Assembly (NCBI RefSeq): GCF_958298935.1
Contig: NC_084928.1
Coordinates: forward strand, 23,343,501 to 23,407,500
DNA: 64,000 bases
Reading direction: 5' to 3'
Origin: Phragmites australis
Lineage: Eukaryota > Streptophyta > Magnoliopsida > Poales > Poaceae
Shown here one piece after another: positions 1 to 10,300 of this stretch. A program made the translations under genes and the position numbers. Each line of letters opens with the position of its first letter. Position 1 is the first letter of the stretch. A model generated the notes under the pieces. That model had not been told where the DNA came from. It was given only the letters and a program-made list of their open reading frames with translations, and searched no databases.

Positions 1-361
1 CTATTTGGATGGTTCCTCACAAGCACTCTTGCACGGACCCTCGGGGAACCGAGTGCTCGGGGGCTGTCGCGCGCAGCCCCGAGCACTCTCTCCCGGAACT
101 TAGCTCTTCTGATCGTCGGAGGACTAGGGTGCTTAGGGGTGACCGCGACACCTCCCCGAGCACTTTCTTCCCGGTACTGGGATTCCGTGGATCATCGGGG
201 AACTGGGGTACTCGGGGGCCACCGACCGTGGTCCCGAGCACCTTCTCTTGGGACTTGATCTTTTCTCATCCTACAGGAGAGACCTCGCGGGATGGTGCCA
301 TGTGGCGGATGGCTGGCCTGGCCTCGGGATTCGGGGACCCCTGGTTCCCGATACACCGACA
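1..361 (-). repeat. 3' LTR of the Tat Gypsy element, partial
   Basis: The first 361 bases match 16298-16643 base for base with few differences, and both end in the inverted terminal motif CCGACA (TGTCGG on the minus strand). The LTR continues to the left of the window. Directly inside it, at 362-380, the minus strand has a purine-rich stretch (GGGTCCGGGGGC) in the polypurine-tract position. The LTR body consists of GC-rich units around gtgctcgggg / ccccgagcac. Confidence 0.85.
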
Positions 362-892
362 GTAGCCCCCGGACCCATTGGCAGGCGATGGCCCAGAGAC
401 TGCGGATGGGCCCTTCGTCGCGAACGAGGCCGAAGCCGGCGCGGACGCCACGTGGCGAGCTTTCAGAAGGTGGTCCCTTCGATCCGGGCCTTCGGTACGG
501 CCCAATGGGGAGATGAATGGATATGCGTCCACACAACTCCCGAAGGGCATGACAACAGGACAGGCGATGCGTGATGACAGAGCAGGCGGCACGCGTGGCA
601 GCCGCGCAGATCGAGAAAAATACGCCTGGCAACCGCTGACACCGCACGACCTGTGGGAGACTCGCTTGGCAGTTGCGTCGATCGAGGAAACCGTCCCGCC
701 GAGTGTGCTGTGGCAGGAGACGTTTGAATTCCTTGAGGTATAAAAGGGGGAGGGGAGCGAAGCGCCCTCCTCTTTACGCCATCTCGTGATCCAGCCCTTG
801 CTTCCTTCACGCTTTTGAGCCCTTAGAATCTCCCTAGGCGATCAGAGCACATCTCCTTCTCCACCGTCCAGACCATCTCTGCCCCCGACGAA
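362..892 (+). promoter_or_regulatory. Leader and TATA promoter of the antisense gene in the Tat element
   Basis: Between the LTR edge and the antisense ORF, a good TATA box (TATAAAAG) sits at 739-746, about 150 bases before the ATG at 893, on the plus strand, that is opposite to gag-pol. The leader after it is pyrimidine-rich. No long frame is convincing in 362-738. A dedicated promoter is inferred; no expression evidence can be seen here. Confidence 0.55.
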
Positions 893-2313
893 ATGCCGAG
901 AGCTGGAGGAAGCCGCCGCGATAGGACTCCAGACAGCGTGCTGCCGGAGTCTCGCCTGACGAACGAAGAGGTGGCGGGGAAGATCAGGAAGTTGTTGGTC
1001 CCTGAGGGCCAGCAAGGGGCCCTGGTGGTGACACCGGCGAGCTTCCCGCTGGCGACGACCCACCCGGGGCGCATCGTCCTGTTCACCTCTTTCGTGGCGG
1101 CCGGGCTGGTGCCGCCGTTCTCCACGTTTTTTCTTCAAATCCTCGACACCTACGGGATGCAGCTGGTGCACCTGAGTCCTAATTCGGTCGTCATCCTGGC
1201 GGTCTTCGCCCACTTCTGCGAGATGTTTGTGGGAGTGCAGCCATCGGTGACACTCTTCCGGCATTTCTTCGCGCTGCGATCTGCCGGGAAGAAGAGGGGT
1301 TTCTCCACCGCGGACGTCGTGGGGTGCTGCAGCTTCCGGCTGCGGGACGGCCTGGGGGAGCGATACATCCCCCAGGTGCTGCGAAGCAAGTGGGAGGAGT
1401 GGCGGCGTGATTGGTTCTACATCGACGTTGACCCCCACGACCGTCTCACCCTGCCGAAGGTGGCGGTGGAGCCCCAGAAGGTGACTTGGGAGGTCCCGCC
1501 GCCGATGGACGCACGGCTGGAGCCAGTCTTGGAGCGCATCGGGTTCCTGCGCGACGCCGGGCTCACCTCGGTGATCGTGGTGGCGGACTTCCTGCGCCGC
1601 CGCCTGGCGCCCCTGCGGGAGCGGGCCCAGCCTTGCTGGCTCTACATCGGCCCTGAGGACATCACCCGAACCCAGATCGGCGAGGACTGGGACCTGGGCA
1701 TGGCGGAGTTGAGGGGCATGCTCCGGGTGGTGACCGGGGTGGATGAGATGAGCCGGGCGGAGCTCCCGTGGAAAGAAATGGCGCTCTGCGCCAATCCTGA
1801 GTGGGTGGCGATCCAGGCGAAGCTGCTGGAGTTCGACGCCCAGGGGTTGGTCGACCGGCCGAGGCGCCAGAGTCCCGAGGCCGTTGAGATCCCCGGGTTG
1901 GATGAGGCGGCCAGCGAGGGGGCCACAAGTGGTCCGGCGCAGACTGGTGGCCCGGGCACCGCGAGCGGCAAGCCACAGGCCGGCAGTGGGGCCGCTGCGG
2001 GCAGCAGCCGCCGCACCGGAGGAGGAGGCACTGTCGGCAGTAGAGCGGCGCCAGCACCGGAGGACCGGGGGAAGCACCCCCGGCTCTTCACTCCTGTGCC
2101 GGAGTCGCCGCTGTCGCCGTCGGTGGGGGCGGCATTTGCGGTTCTGGAACCGCGCCTTGTTCGGCTTGGGCCCGATCCGGCGCACGGAGACCACGCGGCG
2201 GCCCCGCAGAACCCTCGGTGGAAGAGGAGGAGGGAGGACTCTGGGCCGGCGCCATCGAGCCTGGAGTTCAGGATTCCGCCAGCATGATGACAGTACCGAA
2301 GACCCACAACCGC
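893..2313 (+). pseudogene. Antisense ORF of Tat element, exon 1 (putative gypsy-type transposon protein)
   Basis: An open frame of 464 codons starts at ATG 893 (MPRAGGSRRDRTPDSVLPES) and stops at 2287. It resembles the plant family usually called 'putative gypsy type transposon' (Transposase_28): LTNEEVAGKIRKLLVPEG near the start, then FFLQILDTYGMQLVHLSPNS and a KWEEWRRDWFYIDVD block near residue 165-185. A low-complexity, basic Ala/Gly/Pro tail follows. Its role is unknown; in Tat elements such ORFs are carried between pol and the 3' LTR. A clean splice donor (CGC|gtaagt) at 2314 lies beyond the stop and in another frame, so this copy probably has a frameshift near the end of the exon. Confidence 0.65.
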
Positions 2314-2401
2314 GTAAGTCTTGTCCTTCATTCTTTCTTGGGCGTGCTTCGCCCGAACTAAGTTCTGGATTTTGATTTTGATCTTTGTCCTTCTTCTGCA
2401 G
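2314..2401 (+). other. Probable intron of the antisense gene
   Basis: The donor gtaagtctt at 2314 and acceptor ttcttctgcag ending at 2401 frame an 88-bp pyrimidine- and AT-richer stretch between two GC-rich coding blocks. Size and consensus are typical of a plant intron. The strand agrees with the TATA box at 739 and is opposite to gag-pol. Confidence 0.65.
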
Positions 2402-2519
2402 GCCGCCTACGGGCGCCGCTGAGGGCCAGGGGTGGCCGGAGGCGCCGAGGCTGGCGCCAGCCCCCGAGCCGAGCGCACTGGCGGAGCCAGGGCTAGCAAG
2501 CGCGGTGGCGGGGCCGGGG

Positions 2520-2708
2520 CCAGCGGACACGGCGGTGGAGACGGGGCTGACGGACGCGGTGGCGATGCCAGGGCCGGCGGACGCGGCGGCGGAGCCGGAG
2601 CCAGCGGACGCGGTGGCCGCGCTGGGGCCGACGGACGCGGTGGCCGCGCTGGGGCTGGTGGACGCGGCGGCCGAGAGGGGGCCGGCGGATGCGGCGGCCA
2701 AGACGGAG
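2520..2708 (+). repeat. 27-bp minisatellite in coding sequence
   Basis: Seven tandem 27-bp units encode nine-residue repeats (PADTAVETG, LTDAVAMPG, PADAAAEPE, PADAVAALG, PTDAVAALG, LVDAAAERG, PADAAAKTE). The length is a multiple of three, so array changes keep the frame. Confidence 0.8.
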
Positions 2709-3560
2709 ACGCAGCCACCGCCCGAGCGTCTGGCGCCGTCCGAGCCCACCCCAAGCGCGCCGAGCGCGGGGCTGGCGACCGCGTGGCAATTTTCACGGAC
2801 CCCGAGCCCCCCGGGGGAGGTTCGCAGGGGACCCAGCGCCCAGCCGCCGCCCAACCAACCTGTCGAACCTCTCCCGGTGGTGCTGGGGAGCGCCCGAGAG
2901 GTGATCGGGCGGCTGGAGGCGGCCGTAGCGGAGGAGATGGCGCGGCGAGAGGCGGAGCGCGCTGCTCTGGCCGCGGAAAGAGCGCAGCTCGCCGCGGCGC
3001 GCGCCGCTAACAAGGACGAGCGGCGCGCCACGGAGGAGGGCGGAAGGCCTTGAAGGAGGCCCGCGCGGAGGTCGTGCGGGTGCGGAAGGTTCTGGAGGAC
3101 ACCCACGCGGAGGTTGCGCGGGATCGGGAAGACGCCGCCCGCCTGGCCGAGGCATCGCGACAGCAGGCTGCCGAGGCCCTTGCCCGGGAGAGGCAGGCGC
3201 AGGAGCGGGAGGAGGCGGCGGGGAACCGCGAGAGGGTAGCGGAGGCCCTCCAGGCCGATTTAGCTCGCCAACAAGGCGAAGTCGACTAGACCCGCGCTGA
3301 GCTCCAGCACTGGGCGGCGGAACTCCAGGACGTCGATGGGGAGCTCCAACGCCGGGAGGAGGACATCGCGATTCGGGAGACCGACGCCGAGATAACGGCG
3401 GTGGACTTGGGTGCCCGGGAGGACCTGCTGGCCCGCCGGGAGGCGGAGGCTGCCGAGGCGACGGCGGCCGCTGCCGCTAGGGAGGAGCGGATCGTCAAGT
3501 CTGAGGCAGAGCTGGCCGCCCGCGAGCAGGCCCTGTCCGTCCTGGCGGGGCAGGTAAAGC

Positions 3561-4756
3561 CAAGGTTCAATTTACTGCCAGAGCTCGGTGGCGGTAACCG
3601 AAAATACGCGATAACCGCGGTTACCGGTCAAAAATTCAAAAAAATTCGGAGAAAATTCATTTGGCAAAATTTGAATTTTGGAAAAAAAATTGCGATTTTA
3701 GCTGTTCGGTAACCGCTCGGTTTTGGTCGGTTACCGAGCGGTTTGGGTCGGTTACCGAGCGATTTTCTCACATTTTTGAATTGGTCGGTTATCAAGCGGT
3801 TTGGGTCGGTAACCGCTCGGTTTTCTCGATTTATCGAGCGGTTTTATCGAATTTCAGCACAGTTCAACAAAAAACCCAAAAAAGGGCTCAACCTTGTAAA
3901 ATCAATAACTAATTCATCTGAGCTTCAAATCAAGTGAAACAAATTTTGTTGGCTTCCTTGTAACATGATCTACATGATAAAAGTATTTATACTCATAAAA
4001 AAGTTCAAAATTTTCTGTGAGAAATTGTATTTGTTAAACCAAGTTAAATGCATAGTTTACTCTTTGCTAATCCAAAAATCATGAAACTAATTTTGTTAGT
4101 CTTCTTACATGATCCTATGTCTTTTAAAAATACATGAACTCATGAATTAGTTATTGTAACATGCATGATTGTGTAAATGTGTTGCGACTAGATTAATTCA
4201 TAACTGACCCATCACACCTCAAAAATTAGTGAAACCACTTTCATTAGCTTATTTATACTATGATTTACGTAAAAAAAATAATAGTAGACATGAAAAAGTT
4301 AATTACAGTGATGTTTCTTAACATATTCACTTTATGCTTGTGAACATTGTAAAAATCATAGAGAATTTAATAAAACTCTAAATAAAGTAAAATCAATTTT
4401 AAAGATTCTCTTAAAATATGTTTTATACAAGAAAAATATGTGTTTGCATGTTACACTTTTCCTTAACGTGAGTTAATAACTGAGCCGCACGTTTCAATTT
4501 TTTTCATTTTTTTCAAACTTTCTCCCTATAGAATATGATGCAAACGACATTATTTTTGAAACGTTTTTTCACAGAAGGTCTTAGAATTGTGTCTAGTTTT
4601 TTAAAGATTTTGTTTGAAATTTTTTTAAATTTTTTTTATTTTTTCGAATTTTTTAAATTCAAATTTCGGTTACTATTCGGTTTCTGAAACCGGACCGGAC
4701 CGAGAAGGTCGGTAACCGCAATTTTTGGGTGGTTACCGACGGTTTTTTGAACCCTG
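3561..4756. mobile_element. Non-autonomous hAT-like DNA transposon
   Basis: The 1196-bp insert begins CAAGGTTCAA and ends TTGAACCCTG, an imperfect terminal inverted repeat. It is flanked by a perfect 8-bp duplication GGTAAAGC at 3553-3560 and 4757-4764. Subterminal regions are packed with ggtaaccg/cggttacc and gagcggt motifs; the centre is AT-rich and has no transposase frame. The 8-bp TSD and CARGG-type ends are known hAT features. It splits the antisense gene of the Tat element and is therefore younger than that element. Confidence 0.85.
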
Positions 4757-5298
4757 GGTAAAGCTGGCCGCGGGCCATGCACCCGGCGCTGCTCTTCTGG
4801 CGCGGTCGGGAGCCAGGGGCTCGAGGAACGGCTGCGGATCGCGAAGGAGGAGCTCGAGGCCGCCTCGGTCGCGCGGGCCAGCCTGCAGCTGATGCTGGAG
4901 GACACCCTCTGGCGGATGCAGCGGTTCGTGGTGGCGACCGGGCTCGGGCAACTCATCGTGGAGACGAAGGGGGGAGGCCCTGGCCGGTACGCCCTAGGCT
5001 ACCAGCAGGTCTGCGAGCGCCTCGAGGCGCTGCCCTGGGCCGTCTAGGAACTCGCCGCCCGGAGGGGCGTGGCTTGGCCCAAGCAGTGGCCGAACACGTC
5101 CTGGCTTGCTACCGGAGTCGAGACCCGAACTTCCCGCTGGAGCCGGCTCAGGAAGGGGTGGTTGAAGCTGAGGAGGAGGCCGCCCGGGAGGCAGCTCGGA
5201 GCACCGCCGCCGCGGTGGCGGCCGGTTTCAAGCGGGAGGTGCCACCGCCCCCAGTCCTGAGGAGCGGCCACGAAGGCTCCGACTCCGACTCCGACTAG

Positions 5299-6991
5299 GC
5301 TTTTGTAGTAATTTTTCCTTCTTCTTTTCTTTTTGACTTGATGTAAATATGATAGTGATCCCCCAGAACAGCTATCCTTCTTTGTGAATATAATGGAAGC
5401 CTTTCTTTGGGGTCGCAACTCCAGTATTTTTGAGTACTTAGTGTAGTTTCCGCTGTTTTCACTTGATGCCCCGAGGAGTACTCAGTCGGACCGATCCCGA
5501 CCTTTCCTTCCCCGAGAGCGAAGTTGTCCCGATTGTCCTTCTCAGTGCGTTCAGCCCCTGAACCCTCGCGAGTCCGCAACGGCTAAGTCAAAAGACAAAG
5601 GCACGAACTTCCTTGCTCGGGAGATAGATCGATCCAGCGCGGAGCACGCCATGACCGATGAACACTTTTCCATCTTGCGATCACTCAGTCAGTAGACTAC
5701 AGACACGCGCGGGCGGGAATGCGACCAAGAGTCCCCATGGTTCGGTGGTGCCCGGGCTTAGGACGGACCGGACCGAGGACCGACAGCCCGCCCCTGAGGC
5801 CTAGGCTCTGGACTACTTGAGCAGCTCGAGCGATAGGATTACCTAGGGCGCCCAGGGACTCGGTAGTGCTCGGGGTCCTAAAAGCGGACCGAACACCACG
5901 ACCACCATGAAAGACTTCGATCGGACATCACCGCACGTACGGTACACCTTTCTACGGGCCGTTCTGTCGTTCTAGAGAAAAGTGGACACGCGGTAGGGTT
6001 TTGTGCGCGGAGAGACCATCTCACCGGGCAGATTAGAATACGAGGGCCCCCGAGGATGACTCGGGAACAAAATATTATTGAATGTAAATTTATCTGAATT
6101 TAACCACTCACCGGACAGCTGTCAGCCTTTTGACCAACCGATCCAGGAGTGGCATGCGCTCTGAGCTCGGGGTGCCCGGGAACTTGGTTCCCATGGCCAG
6201 GGCGCCCGAGTGCCAGGGGGCGCGTGCGGAGCCCGGGGTCAGGCGATCTCGACCACTTACGCTTGAGTGGTAGGACCACCCGAGGACCCCTGGGGCCGAG
6301 CAGCGACCTAGGCACTGAGGCCCTCGTGGTCGAGCTGCTTTTGCTTTGATTACCGATCTGTGACTTAAGAAAAAATAGAGAAATTCTTTGCTTGGTGCGC
6401 TCTGTTAGTGCGGTACTCGTTATAGACTGCTCTCATTTTTCGACACAAGACCTCTCGAATACCCAGACCGGCGGACAAGAGTAGACAGAGGCATAACCCA
6501 GAGGTCCTATGGTTCGGTGGCGCCCGGGTATGACAGACCAGACCGAGCACTGACAGCCCGCCCCTGGGGCCTAAGCTCCAGACTACTCGAGCAGCTCGAG
6601 CGATAGGATTACCTGAGAACCCCAGAGGCTCGGTAGTGCCCGGGAGCCTGCCACGACACCGAACACCACAGCCTACCACAACAGACGTAAGCCAGCGGCA
6701 ACTGCCCGCGCGCATACCGATCGGGATTCTTTTATCAGCGGGGAAAACGAGAGAGCGAACTTTTCTCGCACAATCGAGCATCTCACCAGACAGATTAAAC
6801 ATATGGAATTCAGAAAAACGAAATTGACACATGATTGCACATTAACATTCATACTGTATTGACAATTTTTTACAAGGTTGGGTGACTTACCCAGTTAGTG
6901 GTAGCCCCCGGTCAACTTAGGCGGGGGGGGGGGGGGGGGGGGGGGGGGGGGAGCCCCCGGCCTGGTTGACCTGAGCCGCGAGCATGGCCAT
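5299..6991. other. Non-coding spacer of Tat element with long direct repeats
   Basis: This lies between the antisense gene and the pol stop and has no credible gene. A block around 5680-6060 recurs at about 6420-6810: both copies carry atggttcggtgg.gcccggg, gacagcccgcccctg, gagcagctcgagcgatagga and accgaacaccac in order, with an offset of about 770 bases. Such diverged tandem blocks before the 3' LTR are typical of Tat elements. Confidence 0.6.
6923..6951 (+). repeat. Homopolymer run of 29 G
   Basis: An uninterrupted G29 lies just past the pol stop codon (minus strand: C29). It is flanked by gcccccggtcaacttaggc and agcccccgg, so it may be an expansion of a natural G-rich site. Its length in the assembly may be unreliable. 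Confidence 0.85.
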
Positions 6992-8149
6992 CTACGGGTA
7001 GAACTTGCGCAGGTGCTCGATGTTCCACGGGTTGGGGAGCGGTTGCCCGTCTTCTGCAGCTAGTCGGAAGGAGCCTTCTCGTGGGACACCGATCACGGTG
7101 AAGGGGCCTTCTCACATAGGGGATAGCTTATTCCTTCCTTCGCGTGACTGGACGCGTCGGAGAACTAGATCCCCCACCTCGAGAGACCGGGCCCGGATGT
7201 GGCGCTGATGGTAGCGCCGTAGACTTTGCTGGTACCGGGCTGCCCGGACGGCGGCACGTCGTCGACGCTCCTCCAAGTAGTCGACGTCATCGCGCCTCTG
7301 CTGCTCCTGTTCGCCTTCAGAGTAGGCATGCACCCGAGGGGAGCCTAGAGTGAGCTTGGAGGGGAGGACCGCCTCAGCGCTGTACACGAGGAAGAAAGGA
7401 GTCTCCCCGGTAGCGCGGCTCGGCGTGGTCCGGTTGGCCCATAGCACGGCAGGAAGCTCGTCAACCCACCCCTTTCCATGCTTTGCGAGCACGTCGTAGG
7501 TCCGGGTTTTGAGTCCCTTCAGTATCTCCGCGTTGGCGCGCTCAACCTGCCCGTTACTCCGAGGATGAGCGACGGAGGCGAAGCAGAGCTTGATGCCGAG
7601 GTCTTCATAGTAGTCCCCGAACAGGGCACTTGTGAACTAGGTGCCGTTGTTGGTGATGATCCGGTTCGGGACACCAAAGCGACTGGTGATGCCACGGATG
7701 AACTGGAGCGCCATGTTCTTGGTCACCTTGATGACCGGGACCGCCTCCGGCCACTTGGTGAATTTGTCGATGGCGACGTAGAGGTACACATAGCCCCCGA
7801 TTGCTCGGGGGAATGGACCCAAAATGTCCAGCCCCCAGACCGCGAAAGGCCACGACTGGGGGATGGTGTGAAGAGTCTGAGCTGGCTGGTGAATTTGCTT
7901 TGCATAGAACTGGCACGCTCTGTAGCGCCGAACCAGCTCGGAAGCATCCTGGAGAGCTGTAGGCCAGTAGAAACCTTGCCGGAAGGCCTTCCCGACCAGC
8001 GTGCGGAACGATGCATGGCCACCGCACTCGCTCTCGTGGATCTCAGCGAGGAGCTCGCCGCCTTCTGCCCGGGAGATGCATTTCAGGAGAATACCGCCTG
8101 CGCTACGCCGGTAGAGATCCCCGTCTACTATGGCATAGCGTTTGGACTA
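6992..8149 (-). pseudogene. Gypsy integrase, degenerate
   Basis: The zinc-binding part (HESECGGHASFRT... FYWPTALQDA) is followed by the catalytic core (WGLDILGPFPRAIGGYVYLY, FTKWPEAVPV) and the C-terminal region ending LRKFYP and TAG at 6992. The second catalytic aspartate block, usually T-D-N-G-T-Q-F, reads TNNGT then a TAG at 7637: the Asp is now Asn and the Gln codon is a stop. Another stop (TGA at 7112) sits where Trp is expected before EGPFTV. The integrase of this copy cannot be functional. The 3' end of pol is taken at 6992. Confidence 0.85.
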
Positions 8150-9104
8150 CCGAGCAACTCTTTCGGCAGACGCCTCATCCCCGGGGAGGAACTTTTCCTT
8201 CAAGTACCCTCGGATGTTGTCCATCCACGAGGCATCTTGAGAACATTCAGCAAGCGCAGCGCACTCGCCGGACGGCGGCACCCTGACGGGTCTTCCCACT
8301 GAGGGCGCCGCCAGGGTCCCCTGAATTGAGTTCGAGGTTTTCCCTTCGCCCTGTTCGGCAGGCAGGACGGAAGGCCGTGTGAGTCTTTCTTCAAAGACTC
8401 CGGCAGGGACGCGCACACGGGAGGAGGCCAGGCAAGAGAGGTCATCGGCCAGAGCGTTGTCGCGGCGAGGGATGTACTGCAGCTCCAGGCCGTCGAAGCG
8501 CTTCTCCAGCTTCCTGACTGCCGCCACATACACCGCCATTTGAGGATCCGTGCACTGGTACTCTTTGGATACCTGGTTGACTACCAGCTCGGAGGCCAGC
8601 GATGAGACCTTCATATTCCGCCATGTTGTTGGATGCGTGGAACTACAGCGGCATGATGTACCGGAGTTCTTCACCCATTGGGGAGGTGAGAACCACTCCG
8701 GCCCCCGCGCCTTTCAGCGAGAGGGAACCATCGAAATGCATGATCCAGTACCCCGGCGCATCGTGCTCGGGATATGCAGAAATCTCTTCTGGGACGACCT
8801 CGGGGACGGGTGTCCACTCCACCATGAAGTCAGAGAGTGCCTGGCTTTTGATCGCCTGGCGACTGACAAAGTGCAAGTCGAACTGCGCGAGCTCCACTGC
8901 CCACTTGACAACTCGCCCAGTGCCTTCTCGGTTCCGGAGTATGGGTCCCAGTGGGTACGTGGTAACCATCGAGACCTTGTGCGCTTGGAAGTAGTGGCGC
9001 AGCTTCCGGGAAGCGATGAGCACGGCGTAGAGCAGCTTCTGAGCCTGGGGGTACCTTCTTTTGGCCTCCCGAAGAACTTCACTGACGAAATACACCAGCC
9101 GCTA
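8150..9104 (-). pseudogene. Tandem RNase H region of Gypsy pol, degenerate
   Basis: A first RNase H segment after RT ([33 protein letters not shown]) is followed by a second domain with the [18 protein letters not shown] start, then FHASNNMAEYEGLIAGLRAG and DNALADDLSCLASS. Two successive RNase H domains mark the Tat lineage. The region has frame changes near 8640 and TAG stops at 9102 and 8147, both where Gln is normal in the family. Confidence 0.8.
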
Positions 9105-10300
9105 TACCCGGCGGGCCCGGATCACAGCCTCACCCGAGGGGTTGTTGCAGCCCCCAGGCTCGGCGGCACGGTCGGGGCTGACCGGGTGCTCGGGCTCTAC
9201 TCCTTGGTCGGGAGGAGCCGAGTGCTCGGGCTCTACCCCCTGCATGGGGGGAGCTGAGTGCTCGGGCTCGACCCCCTCCTCGGGGGGAGCCGCGAGGACG
9301 GGGGAGTGCCCGGGGGCGGCTGGGAGCTGGGACCCAGCACCTGGCCCTGCGCACTCATCGCCCTCTACCACCAGCACCATGCTTACGACCTGAGGAGTGG
9401 CCAAGACGTAGAGTAGTAGTGGCTCGCCTTCGGACGGAGCCACCAGCACGGGTGGTGAGGTGAGATACTTCTTCAGATCACGGAAGGCCTGCTCGGCCTC
9501 CGGCGTCCAGTCGAAACGACCGGTCTTCTTCAAAAGCTTGAAGAGGGGGAGCCCCCGCTCCCCAAGTTTGGAGATGAAGCACCCGAGGGCCGCCATGCAG
9601 CCGGCGAGACGCTGAACCTCCTTGAGTCGAGCCGTGGGTCGCATCTGCTCGATGGCCCGGATCTTCTCTGGATTGGGCTCGATCCCTCGGCTCGAAACCA
9701 AGAAACCGAGGAGCTTGCCCGCAGGTACCCCAAAGACATATTTCTCGGGGTTGAGCTTTAGGCGGGTAGTGCGGAGACTATTGAAAGTCTCGGCAAGGTC
9801 TTCGAGCAGGGTGGCGCGGTCTCGGGATTTGACCACGAGATCATCGATGTAGGCCTCGACGTTGCGGCCAACCTGCGAATCAAGGGTGATGCAAATAGCG
9901 CGCTGGAAAGAAGACCGAGCGTTGCGCAAACCAAAAGGTATTGACATATAACAATAAGTCCCCACCGGGGTGGTAAAAGCAGTTTTTTCTTCATCCTCTA
10001 TGGCCATGCGAATCTGGTGATAACTAGAGTTTGCATCTAAAAAACACAAAAGATCACATCCCACGGTTGCATCTACGATCTGATCTATGCGGGGCAAAGG
10101 AAAAGGATCTTTAGCGCAAGCCTTGTTTAGGTCGGTGTAGTCCACGCACATGCGGAGCTTGCCGTTGGCCTTCGGGACGATAACTGGATTTGCCAGCCAC
10201 TCGGGGTGGAGGACTTCTTGGATAAATCCGGCGTCAAGGAGCTTGCTGACCTGCTCCAGGATGAATTCCTGGCGCTCAGGCGCCTACCGCCGGACCTTCT
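9105..10300 (-). pseudogene. Gypsy reverse transcriptase
   Basis: RT motifs are intact over most of the domain: VPKANGKLRMCVDYTDLNKA, FPLPRIDQIVDA, FLDANSSYHQI, PFGLRNA, then the catalytic YIDDLVVKS box and LGFLVSSRGIEPNP. The thumb/connection follows (GRFDWTPEAEQAFRDLKKYL). A proline/glutamate tandem repeat is inserted in the linker to RNase H. The frame opens upstream of 10151 and is closed on both sides by stops, so the domain survives without an intact polyprotein. Confidence 0.9.
9185..9300 (-). repeat. 36-bp tandem repeat in the RT to RNase H linker
   Basis: Three to four 36-bp units encode GVEPEHSAPPMQ, GVEPEHSAPPDQ and GVEPEHPVSPDR. The DNA carries the same gtgctcggg core as the element's own LTR units. 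Frame is preserved. Confidence 0.75.

Larger units (their letters stand above)
2402..5298 (+). pseudogene. Antisense ORF of Tat element, exon 2, split by a hAT insertion
   Basis: After the intron come an acidic, Ala/Pro-rich segment with seven 9-residue repeats (PADAVAALG type), then a long Ala/Glu/Arg coiled coil (LAEASRQQAAEALARERQ, EEDIAIRETD, LLARREAEAAEATAAAA). A hAT element interrupts at 3561-4756. Past it the coiled coil resumes, and the C-terminus reads AVAEHVLACYRSRDP and ends in SDSDSD at 5298. Breaks: an in-frame TAG at 3287, a TAG at 5045 and frame changes near 3050 and 5055. The coiled-coil C-terminus fits the same Transposase_28-like family as exon 1. No enzymatic motif is seen. 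Confidence 0.6.

Noticed and set aside
17..810. Long overlapping open frames on both strands in 1-810
   Set aside because: They are GC-rich shadows of LTR and leader sequence; no domain, no conservation of frame between the LTR copies at 1-361 and 16298-16643.
842..3106. A 754-codon open frame on the minus strand opposite the antisense gene
   Set aside because: It is the complement of the recognised plus-strand protein and reads as low-complexity Arg/Ala/Pro; high GC keeps the reverse frame open.
7478..9257. Plus-strand frames over integrase and RNase H
   Set aside because: Reverse shadows of the clearly recognised minus-strand pol domains.
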